From Bog-159 sp035541265 (GTDB lineage Bacteria; Acidobacteriota; Terriglobia; Bryobacterales; Bryobacteraceae): a DNA stretch of 24,366 nt. How positions within the stretch are numbered: the stretch's first letter is position 1; the number at the start of each line of letters is the position of its first letter. Shown piece by piece: positions 15,778 through 23,381 of the stretch. Under the pieces are notes generated by a model that saw only the letters and a program-made list of their open reading frames with translations, was not told the origin of the DNA and did no database searches. The stretch is taken from positions 1-24,366 of the forward strand of contig DATKNQ010000063.1 in NCBI GenBank assembly GCA_035541265.1, written 5' to 3'. A program made the translations under genes and the position numbers.

Positions 15778-18417
15778 TCAGGCGCTGTTTCGCCTGGCCA
15801 TATCTTCCAGGCACCGCGTCACCAGTGAGGTCCACCCGGTCTGATGATTGGCGCCCAAGCCGCGCCCGGTGTCCGCGTGGAAGTATTCGTAGAACAGCAC
15901 TAAGTCGCGCCAGTGCTCCTCGCGCGCATAGCGCGGGTCGTCGCCTTGCCAGGGGGCCTTGCCATTACTGTCACGCAAGAACAGGCGTGCCAGGCGCGTA
16001 GTGATCTCACCGGCGACTTCCTTCAAGTTCAGCATGCGTCCGGACCCCACGGGACACTCCACCCGCAGATGATCGCCGTAGAAGTGGTGATAGCGTTCGA
16101 GGGCTTCCGCCCAAAGATAGTTCACCGGGAACCAGATCGGGCCGCGCCAGTTGGAATTGCCGCCGAAAGTGCCGGCGGTGGACGAGGCGGGCTCGTAATC
16201 CACGCGCTGCTCGCCGCCGTAGGTTTCGAGCGTGAAGGGGTGCTCCTTATGGAACTTCGAAAGCGAGCGGATGCCGTAGGGCGAGAAGAACTCGTTCTCG
16301 TCCAGCATGTATTTCAGCACGCGCAGCAGCCGGCCCAGCGACGGAATCGCCAGCAGGCGATGGGTGTGGCCGTTGGAGTCGTCCTGCTCCATGTAAGAGA
16401 TCTGCTCGCACAATTCGGGCCGGTTCTCGAGGAACCACTCCATGCGCTTGCGGAAACCGGGCAGGCGCTTGATCACGTCGTAATCCAGCACTTCCACCGC
16501 GACCAGAGGCATCAGTCCGACCGCCGAGCGTACGCGCAGGGGCACCGTGGTGTGATCGATGTGGAGCTGATCGTAATAGAAGCCGTCGGCCTCGTCCCAC
16601 AGGCCCGTGCCGCCCAGGGAATTCATGGCGCTGGCAATGGCCACGAAGTGTTCGAAGAATTTGGATGCCACATCTTCGTACTCCGGGTCCTGGGTCGCGA
16701 GCTCGAGCGCCATGGACAGCATGGTGAGGCAATAGAAGGCCATCCACGCGGTGCCGTCCGCTTGTTCGAGGATGACGTTGCCGGGCAGCGGCTGGGAGCG
16801 ATCGAAGACGCCGACGTTATCGAGGCCCAGAAAGCCGCCGGAGAAGATGTTCTGGCCTTTGACGTCCTTGCGGTTCACCCACCAGGTGAAGTTGATGAGC
16901 AGCTTCTGGAAGACGCGGCCCAGAAAGACGCGATCGCGCCCGCCGCGCGCGCCGGTCATCTTATAAACGCGCCAGCAGGCCCAGGCATGCACCGGCGGGT
17001 TGACGTCGCCAAATGAAAACTCGTAGGCCGGCATCTGCCCGTTCGGGTGCATGTACCATTCGCGCAGCATCAGGATGAGTTGCTCTTTGGCGAATTGCGG
17101 ATCGAGCTTGGCGAACGGGATCATGTGGAAGGCCAGGTCCCAGGCTGCGTACCACGGATACTCCCACTTGTCCGGCATCGAGATGATGTCGCGATTGTAG
17201 AGATGCTTCCAGTCGCTGTTGCGGCCGTGGTCGCGGCCGGGCGGGGGCGCGGGTTGCGCGGGATCGCCTTCCAGCCACTGCGCGACCGAGTAATGATAGA
17301 ACTGTTTGGTCCATAACAGGCCGGCATAAGCCTGGCGCGCGATGCGGCGCGATTCGCCGGTATAGCCCTTGCGCAGCCACACGCCGTAGAACTCGTCGGC
17401 TTCGGCTTGACGCTGCCGGAATACCTGATCCGCATCCGGGGCGGCGGCCGACCCATCGGCGGACAGGCGCAAGTGGATCGTGGTGCTCGCGCCCGGATCC
17501 AGCTCCAGCCGGTACAGGGCGGCGGCCTTGGTGCCTTCGCCGGCCGGATTCACGGCGTCCTTGCGGCCGGCGATCACGTACTGATGGAAAGCGTCCTTCA
17601 CGTAGGGCGAAGCGTTCTGCGCGCCGAAGAGCCGCTGCATGTCCGTTTCGTTCTCGGTGAACAGCAGCTCGGCGGCGCCCGGCGCCTCTAGCCGGAACTT
17701 CCCCAGCGAAGCATGCTCGGCGAGCATCGCGGTATCGTCCGCGCGGTTGATTTTACCTTTGGGCCAATAGCCTTCACCATGCCGGCCCCACGACCAGGTG
17801 TTCCGCAGCCACATCGCCGGCAGAACAATCAGCGTTGCGTGATCGGGCCCGCGATTAGTGGCCGTGATGCGGATCGCCAGATCGTCGGGCGCGGCTTTCG
17901 CATATTCGGCCACGATATCGAAATAACGCTGCTCGTCGAAGACGCCCGTGTCTCCCAGCTCGAACTCCGGCTGCTGGCGGGTGCGGCGGCGGTTCTCGTC
18001 GTAAAGGCGCGCATAGGGAAACTCGGCCTGCGGATATTTGTAGAGCGCCTTCATGTAAGAGTGCGTGGGCGTGGAGTCCAGGTAGTGATAGCACTCCTTC
18101 ACATCTTCGCCGTGATTGCCTTCGCCGTTGGTCAGGCCGAAGAGACGCTCCTTCAGAATCGGATCGCGGCCGTTCCACAGGGCCAGCGCGAAGCACAGGC
18201 GGCATTCCCGGTCGCAGATACCCAGCAGGCCGTCCTCGCCCCAGCGGTAGGCGCGGCTGCGCGCGTGGTCGTGCGTGAAATAATCCCACACGGCGCCGTT
18301 TGCGGAGTAGTCCTCGCGCACGGTGCCCCATTGCCGTTCGGAAAGATACGGCCCCCAGCGCTTCCAGTTCTTCTCGCGGCGATCGTCGGCGGCGAGCCGC
18401 TCCAGTTCGGCGATCAA
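15778..18417 (-). CDS. Glucosidase-like glycoside hydrolase (GH63 / MGH1-like)
   Basis: This 879-residue protein matches the bacterial 'glucosidase' group with an (alpha/alpha)6 barrel related to GH63. Typical stretches are 'RWGPYLSERQWGTVREDYS' at the N-terminus, 'GLTNGEGNHGEDVKE', 'LWDEADGFYYDQL' (about 600) and 'NSNWRGPIWFPVNYL' (Asn756-Trp762). No signal peptide is seen, so it should act in the cytoplasm on a soluble glucoside or oligosaccharide. Likely substrates are short alpha-glucans or compatible-solute glucosides, but this is not settled. The start is TTG at 18417, whose last two bases open the TGA of the upstream dehydrogenase gene (TTGA overlap). No later in-frame start keeps the conserved N-terminus. 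It ends 6 nt from the convergent phosphorylase gene. Confidence 0.85.
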   Translation of the reverse strand: MIAELERLAADDRREKNWKRWGPYLSERQWGTVREDYSANGAVWDYFTHDHARSRAYRWGEDGLLGICDRECRLCFALALWNGRDPILKERLFGLTNGEGNHGEDVKECYHYLDSTPTHSYMKALYKYPQAEFPYARLYDENRRRTRQQPEFELGDTGVFDEQRYFDIVAEYAKAAPDDLAIRITATNRGPDHATLIVLPAMWLRNTWSWGRHGEGYWPKGKINRADDTAMLAEHASLGKFRLEAPGAAELLFTENETDMQRLFGAQNASPYVKDAFHQYVIAGRKDAVNPAGEGTKAAALYRLELDPGASTTIHLRLSADGSAAAPDADQVFRQRQAEADEFYGVWLRKGYTGESRRIARQAYAGLLWTKQFYHYSVAQWLEGDPAQPAPPPGRDHGRNSDWKHLYNRDIISMPDKWEYPWYAAWDLAFHMIPFAKLDPQFAKEQLILMLREWYMHPNGQMPAYEFSFGDVNPPVHAWACWRVYKMTGARGGRDRVFLGRVFQKLLINFTWWVNRKDVKGQNIFSGGFLGLDNVGVFDRSQPLPGNVILEQADGTAWMAFYCLTMLSMALELATQDPEYEDVASKFFEHFVAIASAMNSLGGTGLWDEADGFYYDQLHIDHTTVPLRVRSAVGLMPLVAVEVLDYDVIKRLPGFRKRMEWFLENRPELCEQISYMEQDDSNGHTHRLLAIPSLGRLLRVLKYMLDENEFFSPYGIRSLSKFHKEHPFTLETYGGEQRVDYEPASSTAGTFGGNSNWRGPIWFPVNYLWAEALERYHHFYGDHLRVECPVGSGRMLNLKEVAGEITTRLARLFLRDSNGKAPWQGDDPRYAREEHWRDLVLFYEYFHADTGRGLGANHQTGWTSLVTRCLEDMARRNSA

Positions 18418-19514
18418 GGCCGGCCCGCCTCGGCGACGGCGATCACGTTCTTGATGCCGCCCGCCTTGCCCATCACCAGATCGCGGAAGTCTTCCATGGG
18501 ATAGCGGCGCGTGATCACCGCCCGCACGGCATCCGGCCAGCGCGCGGCAAACACGCCGATGTCGCGCACGGCGTTGTCGAAGGCTTGCGGGCCGGCGTTC
18601 ACCACTCCCAACACTACCTGGTTCTTCAAGACCATGTTGAACATGATGCGCTCCGTATCGAAAACCACTGGTTTGGCGCCGCGCGGAACTCCAGTCAAAA
18701 CATAGATTCCGTTGGAGCCCAGATGTTTCAGCACCTCGAAGGCGAACTGCGGCGCACCGGCAGCTTCATAAATCACGTCGATGTTGCCCACCTCCACGGC
18801 CATCTGCTCGATGGATACCTGCTGGGAAGAAATATAGCGCGCGCCGATGGCTTCCGCCACTGCGGCATTGGGATTGGGCTGGATCTCGCGCGAGTAGACC
18901 GTGGTTTCGAAGCCGGCATTCGTCAGTGCCATCGCGCCCAGCAGTCCGACCGGCCCGGCTCCCAGAACCACGGCGCGATGCCGGTGCCCGCCCCACGGCA
19001 GCCGGCGCTGGATCTGGCACAGTTCGATCAGGGCTTTCTCCGCGATGGTGAGCGGCTCGACCAGTACGGCCACATCGCGCAGATCGCGCGCGACGGGATG
19101 CAAATGGCCGCGGTCCTCGACGACGTACTCGGTCATGAAGCCGTCCAGATCCTTGATGCCGTGCTCGCTGTACTGGCCAGTCATGCAAAAGTCGTAGTGC
19201 CCGGCGCGGCACGGCGCGCAGGCGGGGTCGTGGCAGGCCATGCGCACGGTGCTGACGACCAGGTCGCCCGGTCGCAGATCGTCGACCGCCGTGCCCGTCT
19301 CGACCACCTCGGCCAGCGATTCGTGCCCCAGGACGAAATGGTCCTTACCGGCCGGAGGGGTGCCGTAGGCGAAGGCACAGATGTCTTTGTCGGTGCCGCA
19401 CACACCCACTTCGATCATGCGCAATTTCACTTCGGTGGGAGCGGTGATGCGCGGCTCGGGAATTTCGATGATTTCGACTGTTCGTCGGGCGGGGTAAACG
19501 GCCACAGCCTTCAT
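18414..19514 (-). CDS. Zinc-dependent dehydrogenase of the glucose 1-dehydrogenase group (MDR superfamily)
   Basis: With the ATG at 19514 the protein has 366 residues, the usual length of archaeal-type glucose dehydrogenases. The catalytic zinc ligands are Cys39 ('GVCGTD') with His64-Glu65 ('GHES'). The structural zinc lobe has Cys94, Cys99, Cys102 and Cys110. The nucleotide-binding Rossmann motif is 'GAGPVG' (185-190). The pattern 'FVLGHESLAEVVETG' and 'ITRRYPMEDF' fits sugar dehydrogenases that oxidise glucose or galactose to the lactone with NAD(P). An ATG at 19529 would add five residues but has no ribosome-binding site. It is translationally coupled to the downstream glucosidase, which could supply its glucose. 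The exact sugar is inferred. Confidence 0.85.
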   Translation of the reverse strand: MKAVAVYPARRTVEIIEIPEPRITAPTEVKLRMIEVGVCGTDKDICAFAYGTPPAGKDHFVLGHESLAEVVETGTAVDDLRPGDLVVSTVRMACHDPACAPCRAGHYDFCMTGQYSEHGIKDLDGFMTEYVVEDRGHLHPVARDLRDVAVLVEPLTIAEKALIELCQIQRRLPWGGHRHRAVVLGAGPVGLLGAMALTNAGFETTVYSREIQPNPNAAVAEAIGARYISSQQVSIEQMAVEVGNIDVIYEAAGAPQFAFEVLKHLGSNGIYVLTGVPRGAKPVVFDTERIMFNMVLKNQVVLGVVNAGPQAFDNAVRDIGVFAARWPDAVRAVITRRYPMEDFRDLVMGKAGGIKNVIAVAEAGRP

Positions 19515-19552
19515 AAGCTCGCCTACCATGGTGGCAGCCGGGCGGGCGGCGG

Positions 19553-20095
19553 TCAACTTGTAAGACGTAGCACGTTGACGAGGTTCAATGGGCCGAGGCC
19601 GGGAAACCAGCCTGGCGCGGTTTCGATAACCATGCGGATGGTTTCGAAGTCGCGCGGATTTTGATGGACCAGCGGCAGGCTGGCGGCCAGAGCGGTTGCG
19701 GCGATCAAGATATCGCAGCGCCAACGAACCATCCGATCCTGGCGCGACTCGGCCAGCCGATGAATACGCTTGGGCGGTGACGGGGGCTGCGGCAGAAGGG
19801 CCGCTAACTCGCCGGCGAGCAGGGCGACGGCGCCGTCTACCGGATGAACCACCCCTATGGCATCCAGGTAGAGCCGGCGCAGTGCGCCGATGGACTCGCG
19901 CTGTTCAGGCGCGGATTGAGCTTCGAGTAGCGCGTAACCGCGTATCCGCTCCATCAACGTGATGGCGCTGACATGCCATGGATATCGTCTGAGGTAGCTG
20001 GCGACCCATTGTTGCACGGGCGGGTCCGCCGACCGTTCGAGCCAGCTTTGCGCGCTCGTGTCGAACAGATATGGGCCGAAAGCAGGCTCAACCAA
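19553..20095 (-). CDS. PIN-domain toxin (VapC-like RNase)
   Basis: This 180-residue PIN protein has the acidic active-site set: Asp12 ('YLFDTSAQ'), Glu49 ('ITLMERIRG'), Asp128 ('WRCDILIAATALA') and Asp149 ('HQNPRDF'). VapC toxins are Mg-dependent RNases that cut tRNA or rRNA when the antitoxin is lost. The start is TTG at 20095, 2 nt after the antitoxin stop, so translation is coupled and probably kept low. It is longer than most VapC proteins (about 130-150 residues): a Pro-rich, basic insert lies at about 101-121, and the C-terminal end is extended. All key residues are present, so it is probably active. The dehydrogenase gene follows after 38 nt on the same strand. Confidence 0.85.
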   Translation of the reverse strand: MVEPAFGPYLFDTSAQSWLERSADPPVQQWVASYLRRYPWHVSAITLMERIRGYALLEAQSAPEQRESIGALRRLYLDAIGVVHPVDGAVALLAGELAALLPQPPSPPKRIHRLAESRQDRMVRWRCDILIAATALAASLPLVHQNPRDFETIRMVIETAPGWFPGLGPLNLVNVLRLTS

Positions 20096-20097
20096 GG

Positions 20098-20367
20098 TTA
20101 TTCATTTACCGGCTCGGATAGGACGATGCCGTCCAGCAGCACCCTCTGGTCCTCGCTTAGATCCGATAATGACTGGCGGTAGGTCTCCCAAATACGGAGG
20201 CGGCGATCGCCTTCGCGCTTGGCCTCGGTCCTGGCGCGCAGCCCTTCCTCGATCACCTCGGAGATGACCACGCTGAGGTTCACCTTGCGTGTCCGCGCTA
20301 TGCGTTCCGCCGCGCACAAAGACTCGGCGGGCAAGGTCAGAGTGGTACGGCGCTTACCGGTCTTCAC
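20098..20367 (-). CDS. Ribbon-helix-helix antitoxin (VapB-like)
   Basis: This 89-residue protein has a DNA-binding strand ('RRTTLTLPAE', about 6-15) and two helices ('CAAERIARTRKVNLSVVISE', 18-37) of the ribbon-helix-helix fold. A charged C-terminal half follows (about 45-89) that would wrap the toxin. The start codon is GTG at 20367. No Shine-Dalgarno exists because the -10 box ends only 6 nt upstream, so a leaderless transcript is expected. The protein probably binds the palindrome and repeats directly upstream and represses its own operon, alone or with the toxin. The toxin gene follows with a 2-nt gap. Start choice is fairly firm, since no other start precedes the DNA-binding strand. Confidence 0.85.
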   Translation of the reverse strand: MKTGKRRTTLTLPAESLCAAERIARTRKVNLSVVISEVIEEGLRARTEAKREGDRRLRIWETYRQSLSDLSEDQRVLLDGIVLSEPVNE

Positions 20368-20406
20368 TGATGCATTATAGCATCAATAGTGTATCAAAGT
20401 GTATCA
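20368..20406 (-). promoter_or_regulatory. Autoregulated promoter of the VapBC-like operon: TATAAT inside a palindrome plus phased repeats
   Basis: The 18-mer TGATGCATTATAGCATCA (20368-20385) has perfect TGATGC/GCATCA arms. On the minus strand its centre reads TATAAT, a perfect -10 box, and the GTG start follows 6 nt later, so transcription should begin at the G of GTG. Upstream, the direct repeat AGTGTATCA occurs at 20388-20396 and 20398-20406, one helical turn apart, where the -35 should be. The last copy overlaps the TGA of the amidase gene. Palindrome and repeats share an ATCA/TGAT half-site. Binding by the RHH antitoxin is inferred. Confidence 0.7.
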
Positions 20407-21927
20407 GATCGCGTGCGGCAGGAAACGCGGCGGCCGGCGCTGCCGCGTGGCTTGTTCGAAGGCGTAGGCCAGCCTGATCAGCCGTGCTTCGGAATTTGCT
20501 GTCGAGAAAAACGAAATGCCCACCGGCAGACCATGCACGAAGCCTGCCGGCACGTTGATGTTCGGGTAGCCCGCCACGGCGGCCGGCGTGGAACTGCCTC
20601 CTGGCACGTGATCGCCATTGATCAAATCCGTGCACCAGGCCGGACCCGCGGTGGGCGCTACCAGCGCGTCCAGGCGATATTTGGCCAGCGTCGCGTCGAT
20701 GCCCTCGGCGCGCGAAAGCTTGTGATCCTTTTCGAGCGCGTCCACATATTCCTTGCTTGAAAGCGGCCCGCGGGATTGTGCCTTGATCATGATGTCCTGC
20801 CCGAAATAGGGCATCTCCTCGTCCCGATGACTGTCGTTGAACGCGATCACATCGGCGAGCGAATGCACGCGCGCCCGCGGGCCGAGCGCGCCCAGGTACA
20901 GGTTCAGATCGTTCTTGAATTCGTAGCTCAGCACGATGGATTCGGAATCGTCGAACTGGCCGGCGGTGGTGATGTCGGCCGGATCGATGATCTCCGCTCC
21001 GGCGCGTTTCATCTCCGCAATGGCCGCTTCGATCACGCGGTCGGACTCTTCGTTGAAGCCGAAGAATTTCTCGCGCGCCACGCCGATGCGCGCGCCGCGC
21101 AAGCCATTGGTGTCGAGCGATGAGGTGTAATCGCCGCCGGTGAGTGCGCCGAGCAGAAGCGCAGCATCCGTTACGGTGCGCGCCATCGGGCCGGCGGTAT
21201 CCTGCGAATGCGCGATGGGGATGATGCCGGTGGCGGGTATCCGTCCAAGCGTCGGCTTGATCCCCACAACCCCGTTGAGCGACGACGGGCACACGATCGA
21301 GCCGTCGGTCTCGGTGCCGATGGCCAGCGCGCATAGATTGGCCGAGACGGCCGCGCCCGATCCGGAACTCGAGCCGCACGCATTGCGGTCGAGGGCGTAG
21401 GGATTCAGCGTCAAGCCGCCACGCCCGCTCCAGCCGCTGGTCGAATGGCTTGAGCGATAATTGGCCCATTCGCTGAGATTGGTCTTGCCCAGAATGACCG
21501 CACCCGCCGCGCGCAAGCGCTGCGCCACCACGGAATCCTTGGACGCGATCGAACCAAACAGAGCCAGCGACCCGGCGGTGGTCATCATCTTGTCCGCCGT
21601 GTCGATGTTGTCCTTGATGAGCACGGGAAGCCCGTGCAGCGTCCCGCGCGCGCCTTTCGCTTTGCGTTCGGCATCCAGTGCGGAGGCAATCGCGAGCGCA
21701 TCCGGATTGAGCTCGATCACCGAATTGATCTTCGGGCCGCGCTGATCGATCGCTGCGATGCGGTTCAGATATTGTGCCGTGAGCGCATGCGCGGTGAGGC
21801 TGCCGGCAGCCATGCGCTTCGCGAGCTCGCCGGCCGTTGCTTCTTCCAGTTCAAGGACGGGAGGCGCGGCCCATGCGGCAGCGGCCAGCGCTGCAGAGCT
21901 CAACAGACTGCGGCGGGTGAAACTCAT
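20404..21927 (-). CDS. Tat-exported amidase (amidase signature family)
   Basis: This 507-residue hydrolase has the amidase-signature Ser-cisSer-Lys triad: Lys105 ('VLIKDN'), Ser186 ('GSSSGSGAAV') and nucleophile Ser210 ('GTETDGSI'). The 24-residue spacing between the two serines is the same as in GatA. Residues 1-21 ('SFTRRSLLSSAALAAAAWA') form a twin-arginine-like signal, so it is probably exported folded and is not the tRNA amidotransferase subunit. No GatB or GatC gene is nearby. It lies 2 nt downstream of the Mrp-type ATPase gene and is probably co-transcribed with it. Its last codons overlap the regulatory repeats of the toxin-antitoxin operon. The natural amide substrate is unknown. Confidence 0.9.
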   Translation of the reverse strand: MSFTRRSLLSSAALAAAAWAAPPVLELEEATAGELAKRMAAGSLTAHALTAQYLNRIAAIDQRGPKINSVIELNPDALAIASALDAERKAKGARGTLHGLPVLIKDNIDTADKMMTTAGSLALFGSIASKDSVVAQRLRAAGAVILGKTNLSEWANYRSSHSTSGWSGRGGLTLNPYALDRNACGSSSGSGAAVSANLCALAIGTETDGSIVCPSSLNGVVGIKPTLGRIPATGIIPIAHSQDTAGPMARTVTDAALLLGALTGGDYTSSLDTNGLRGARIGVAREKFFGFNEESDRVIEAAIAEMKRAGAEIIDPADITTAGQFDDSESIVLSYEFKNDLNLYLGALGPRARVHSLADVIAFNDSHRDEEMPYFGQDIMIKAQSRGPLSSKEYVDALEKDHKLSRAEGIDATLAKYRLDALVAPTAGPAWCTDLINGDHVPGGSSTPAAVAGYPNINVPAGFVHGLPVGISFFSTANSEARLIRLAYAFEQATRQRRPPRFLPHAI

Positions 21928-21929
21928 AG

Positions 21930-22754
21930 CTAATCCGTAATCTCGATGCGCGGGCCTTCCTGCGGTCCGATCTCCTCGATGCGCGCGATGGTATTGCGGG
22001 CCAGGGTGAGAAACTCCGCGCTCGCCTCGTCCCCCAGCGTGACGGGCTTACCTGAATCGCCGCCGATGCGCACGGCCGGATTGAGCGGCAGCTCGGCCAG
22101 AAAATGCACCTGCATCTGCTCGGCGGTGCGCCGTCCGCCGCCGTGGCTAAACACGTCGATGCGCTCTTGGCAGTGCGGGCAGACCAGGTAGCTCATGTTC
22201 TCCACGATGCCCAGAATCGGCACCTTCACCTGATGAAACATGTGCACCGCCTTGCGTGCGTCTTCGAGCGAGACGTCGGACGGGGTGGTGACTACGATCG
22301 CCCCGGTGATGGGCGCGGTTTGAATCAGGGTGAGCTGCACGTCGCCGGTGCCCGGAGGCAGATCGATCACTAGGTAATCCAGATCGCCCCAATCGACGCC
22401 GCGCAGAAACTGCTGGATGACGCTGTGCAGCATGGGGCCGCGCCACACCAGCGGCTTGTCGCCCGGATTCAGGAAGCCCATCGACATGAGCTTCACGCCG
22501 TATTGATCGAGCGGCTGGATGCGCTCGCCGTAAGCCATGGGCGTGCGGTTGATGCCCATCATCAGCGGCACGTTCGGGCCGTAAACATCGGCATCCATCA
22601 AGCCGGTGGGGTGGCCCAGCTTGGCGAGGCCCACCGCGAGGTTCACGGCCACTGTGGTCTTGCCGACGCCGCCCTTGCCGGAGCCGACTGCAATCAGGTT
22701 CTTCACACCAGGAATCGGCAACTTGGGCATTTGCCCCGGCTGATTTGGACTCAT
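21930..22754 (-). CDS. Mrp/ApbC-type P-loop ATPase, iron-sulfur cluster carrier, without MIP18 domain
   Basis: This 274-residue protein carries the deviant Walker A 'GKGGVGKTT' (26-34), 'MDADVYGPN', 'LVIDLPPGTGDVQLTL' and 'TTPSDVSLEDARKAVHMF', all typical of Mrp/NBP35. Cys192-Pro-His-Cys195 is the CxxC that holds a bridging Fe-S cluster between two subunits. Members of the family deliver Fe-S clusters to apoproteins in the cytoplasm. Most bacterial Mrp proteins are about 350 residues and start with a MIP18/DUF59 domain; here the protein begins about 20 residues before the P-loop, so that domain is absent. The ATG at 22754 has no clear Shine-Dalgarno but has a -10-like box 7 nt upstream. It is first in an operon with the amidase. 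Confidence 0.9.
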   Translation of the reverse strand: MSPNQPGQMPKLPIPGVKNLIAVGSGKGGVGKTTVAVNLAVGLAKLGHPTGLMDADVYGPNVPLMMGINRTPMAYGERIQPLDQYGVKLMSMGFLNPGDKPLVWRGPMLHSVIQQFLRGVDWGDLDYLVIDLPPGTGDVQLTLIQTAPITGAIVVTTPSDVSLEDARKAVHMFHQVKVPILGIVENMSYLVCPHCQERIDVFSHGGGRRTAEQMQVHFLAELPLNPAVRIGGDSGKPVTLGDEASAEFLTLARNTIARIEEIGPQEGPRIEITD

Positions 22755-22761
22755 GCAGACT

Positions 22762-22767
22762 ATGTTA
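22762..22767 (-). promoter_or_regulatory. -10-like box 7 nt before the Mrp start codon
   Basis: On the minus strand TAACAT (4 of 6 matches to TATAAT) is followed by 7 nt and the ATG at 22754, again predicting transcription start at the start codon. No good -35 is visible, so this is a weak call on its own. It is listed because the same spacing recurs at three other minus-strand genes in the window. Confidence 0.25.
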
Positions 22768-22805
22768 GCAGCAGGTCCGCCGATGTACCCTGATTTTGAG
22801 GACTC

Positions 22806-23381
22806 GTGCTGCGTGAACTGATGCCACTACTGGTGGCGCTGACAGGAGCCACGGTGGTGTACATCCTGCGCGAGCGCCGTCGGCGCCGGATACGCATCGC
22901 ACCGCCGCGTCCGGATCTCACCATGCGGGAGGTCTCGGATGCGCCCGCGCTGCTCGAGATCGAGCGTGGCGCGTTGGCCGGCGCCGATCCACATGCCGCC
23001 TTCCGCCGCGCGGCGATCGAGCACATGGCGTTGTCTTTATATCTGGAAGCCGCGGCTGCATGCGGTGCGGAGAATACGGACGATCTGCTGCGCGCGCACA
23101 CGCAAATCTGGCAGGCCGTACGCGAGTATCTGCGGCTGAAGTACGACGATGCGGTGCCCGATGATTGGTTCGATCACTTCGTCAGCATGGCCGGACCGTA
23201 CATCCACGAGAAGGTGCGCCTCACGCGTGAATTCGCCTTGTATCTAGACGAGGGCGCCAACTACCACGCGCGCATTTACGACGAATTATTGAAGGAACTC
23301 ATCGGCGAAGCGCTGGCGGCGCCGCGTAAGAAGCAGTTCGTGCCAGCCGATCTCTCACGCGGCGCGGACAGGAAGCCTTAA
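22806..23381 (+). CDS. Unknown protein with N-terminal membrane anchor
   Basis: I do not recognise this 191-residue protein. It begins with one hydrophobic helix ('LMPLLVALTGATVVYIL', about 5-21), directly followed by a very basic run ('RERRRRRIRI'), as in an anchor with its C-terminal part in the cytoplasm. The rest is predicted helical and charged, with 'AAFRRAAIEHMALSLYLEA' and 'GAENTDDLLRAHTQIWQAV'. The GTG at 22806 is preceded by GAGGA (22798-22802) at only 3 nt; the ATG at 22821 is an alternative but would cut into the anchor. The gene is divergent from the Mrp gene (51 nt apart). Its stop overlaps that of the convergent alarmone hydrolase gene. Confidence 0.65.
   Translation: MLRELMPLLVALTGATVVYILRERRRRRIRIAPPRPDLTMREVSDAPALLEIERGALAGADPHAAFRRAAIEHMALSLYLEAAAACGAENTDDLLRAHTQIWQAVREYLRLKYDDAVPDDWFDHFVSMAGPYIHEKVRLTREFALYLDEGANYHARIYDELLKELIGEALAAPRKKQFVPADLSRGADRKP

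Noticed and set aside
18300..19664. Plus-strand open frame (454 codons) opposite the dehydrogenase gene
   Set aside because: The minus strand has all zinc ligands and the Rossmann motif of the dehydrogenase. The plus frame shows only shadow composition and crosses three real gene boundaries.
20404..21927. Annotation as GatA, the Glu-tRNA amidotransferase subunit
   Set aside because: It has a twin-arginine-type export signal and no GatB/GatC gene nearby, so a secreted amidase is more likely.
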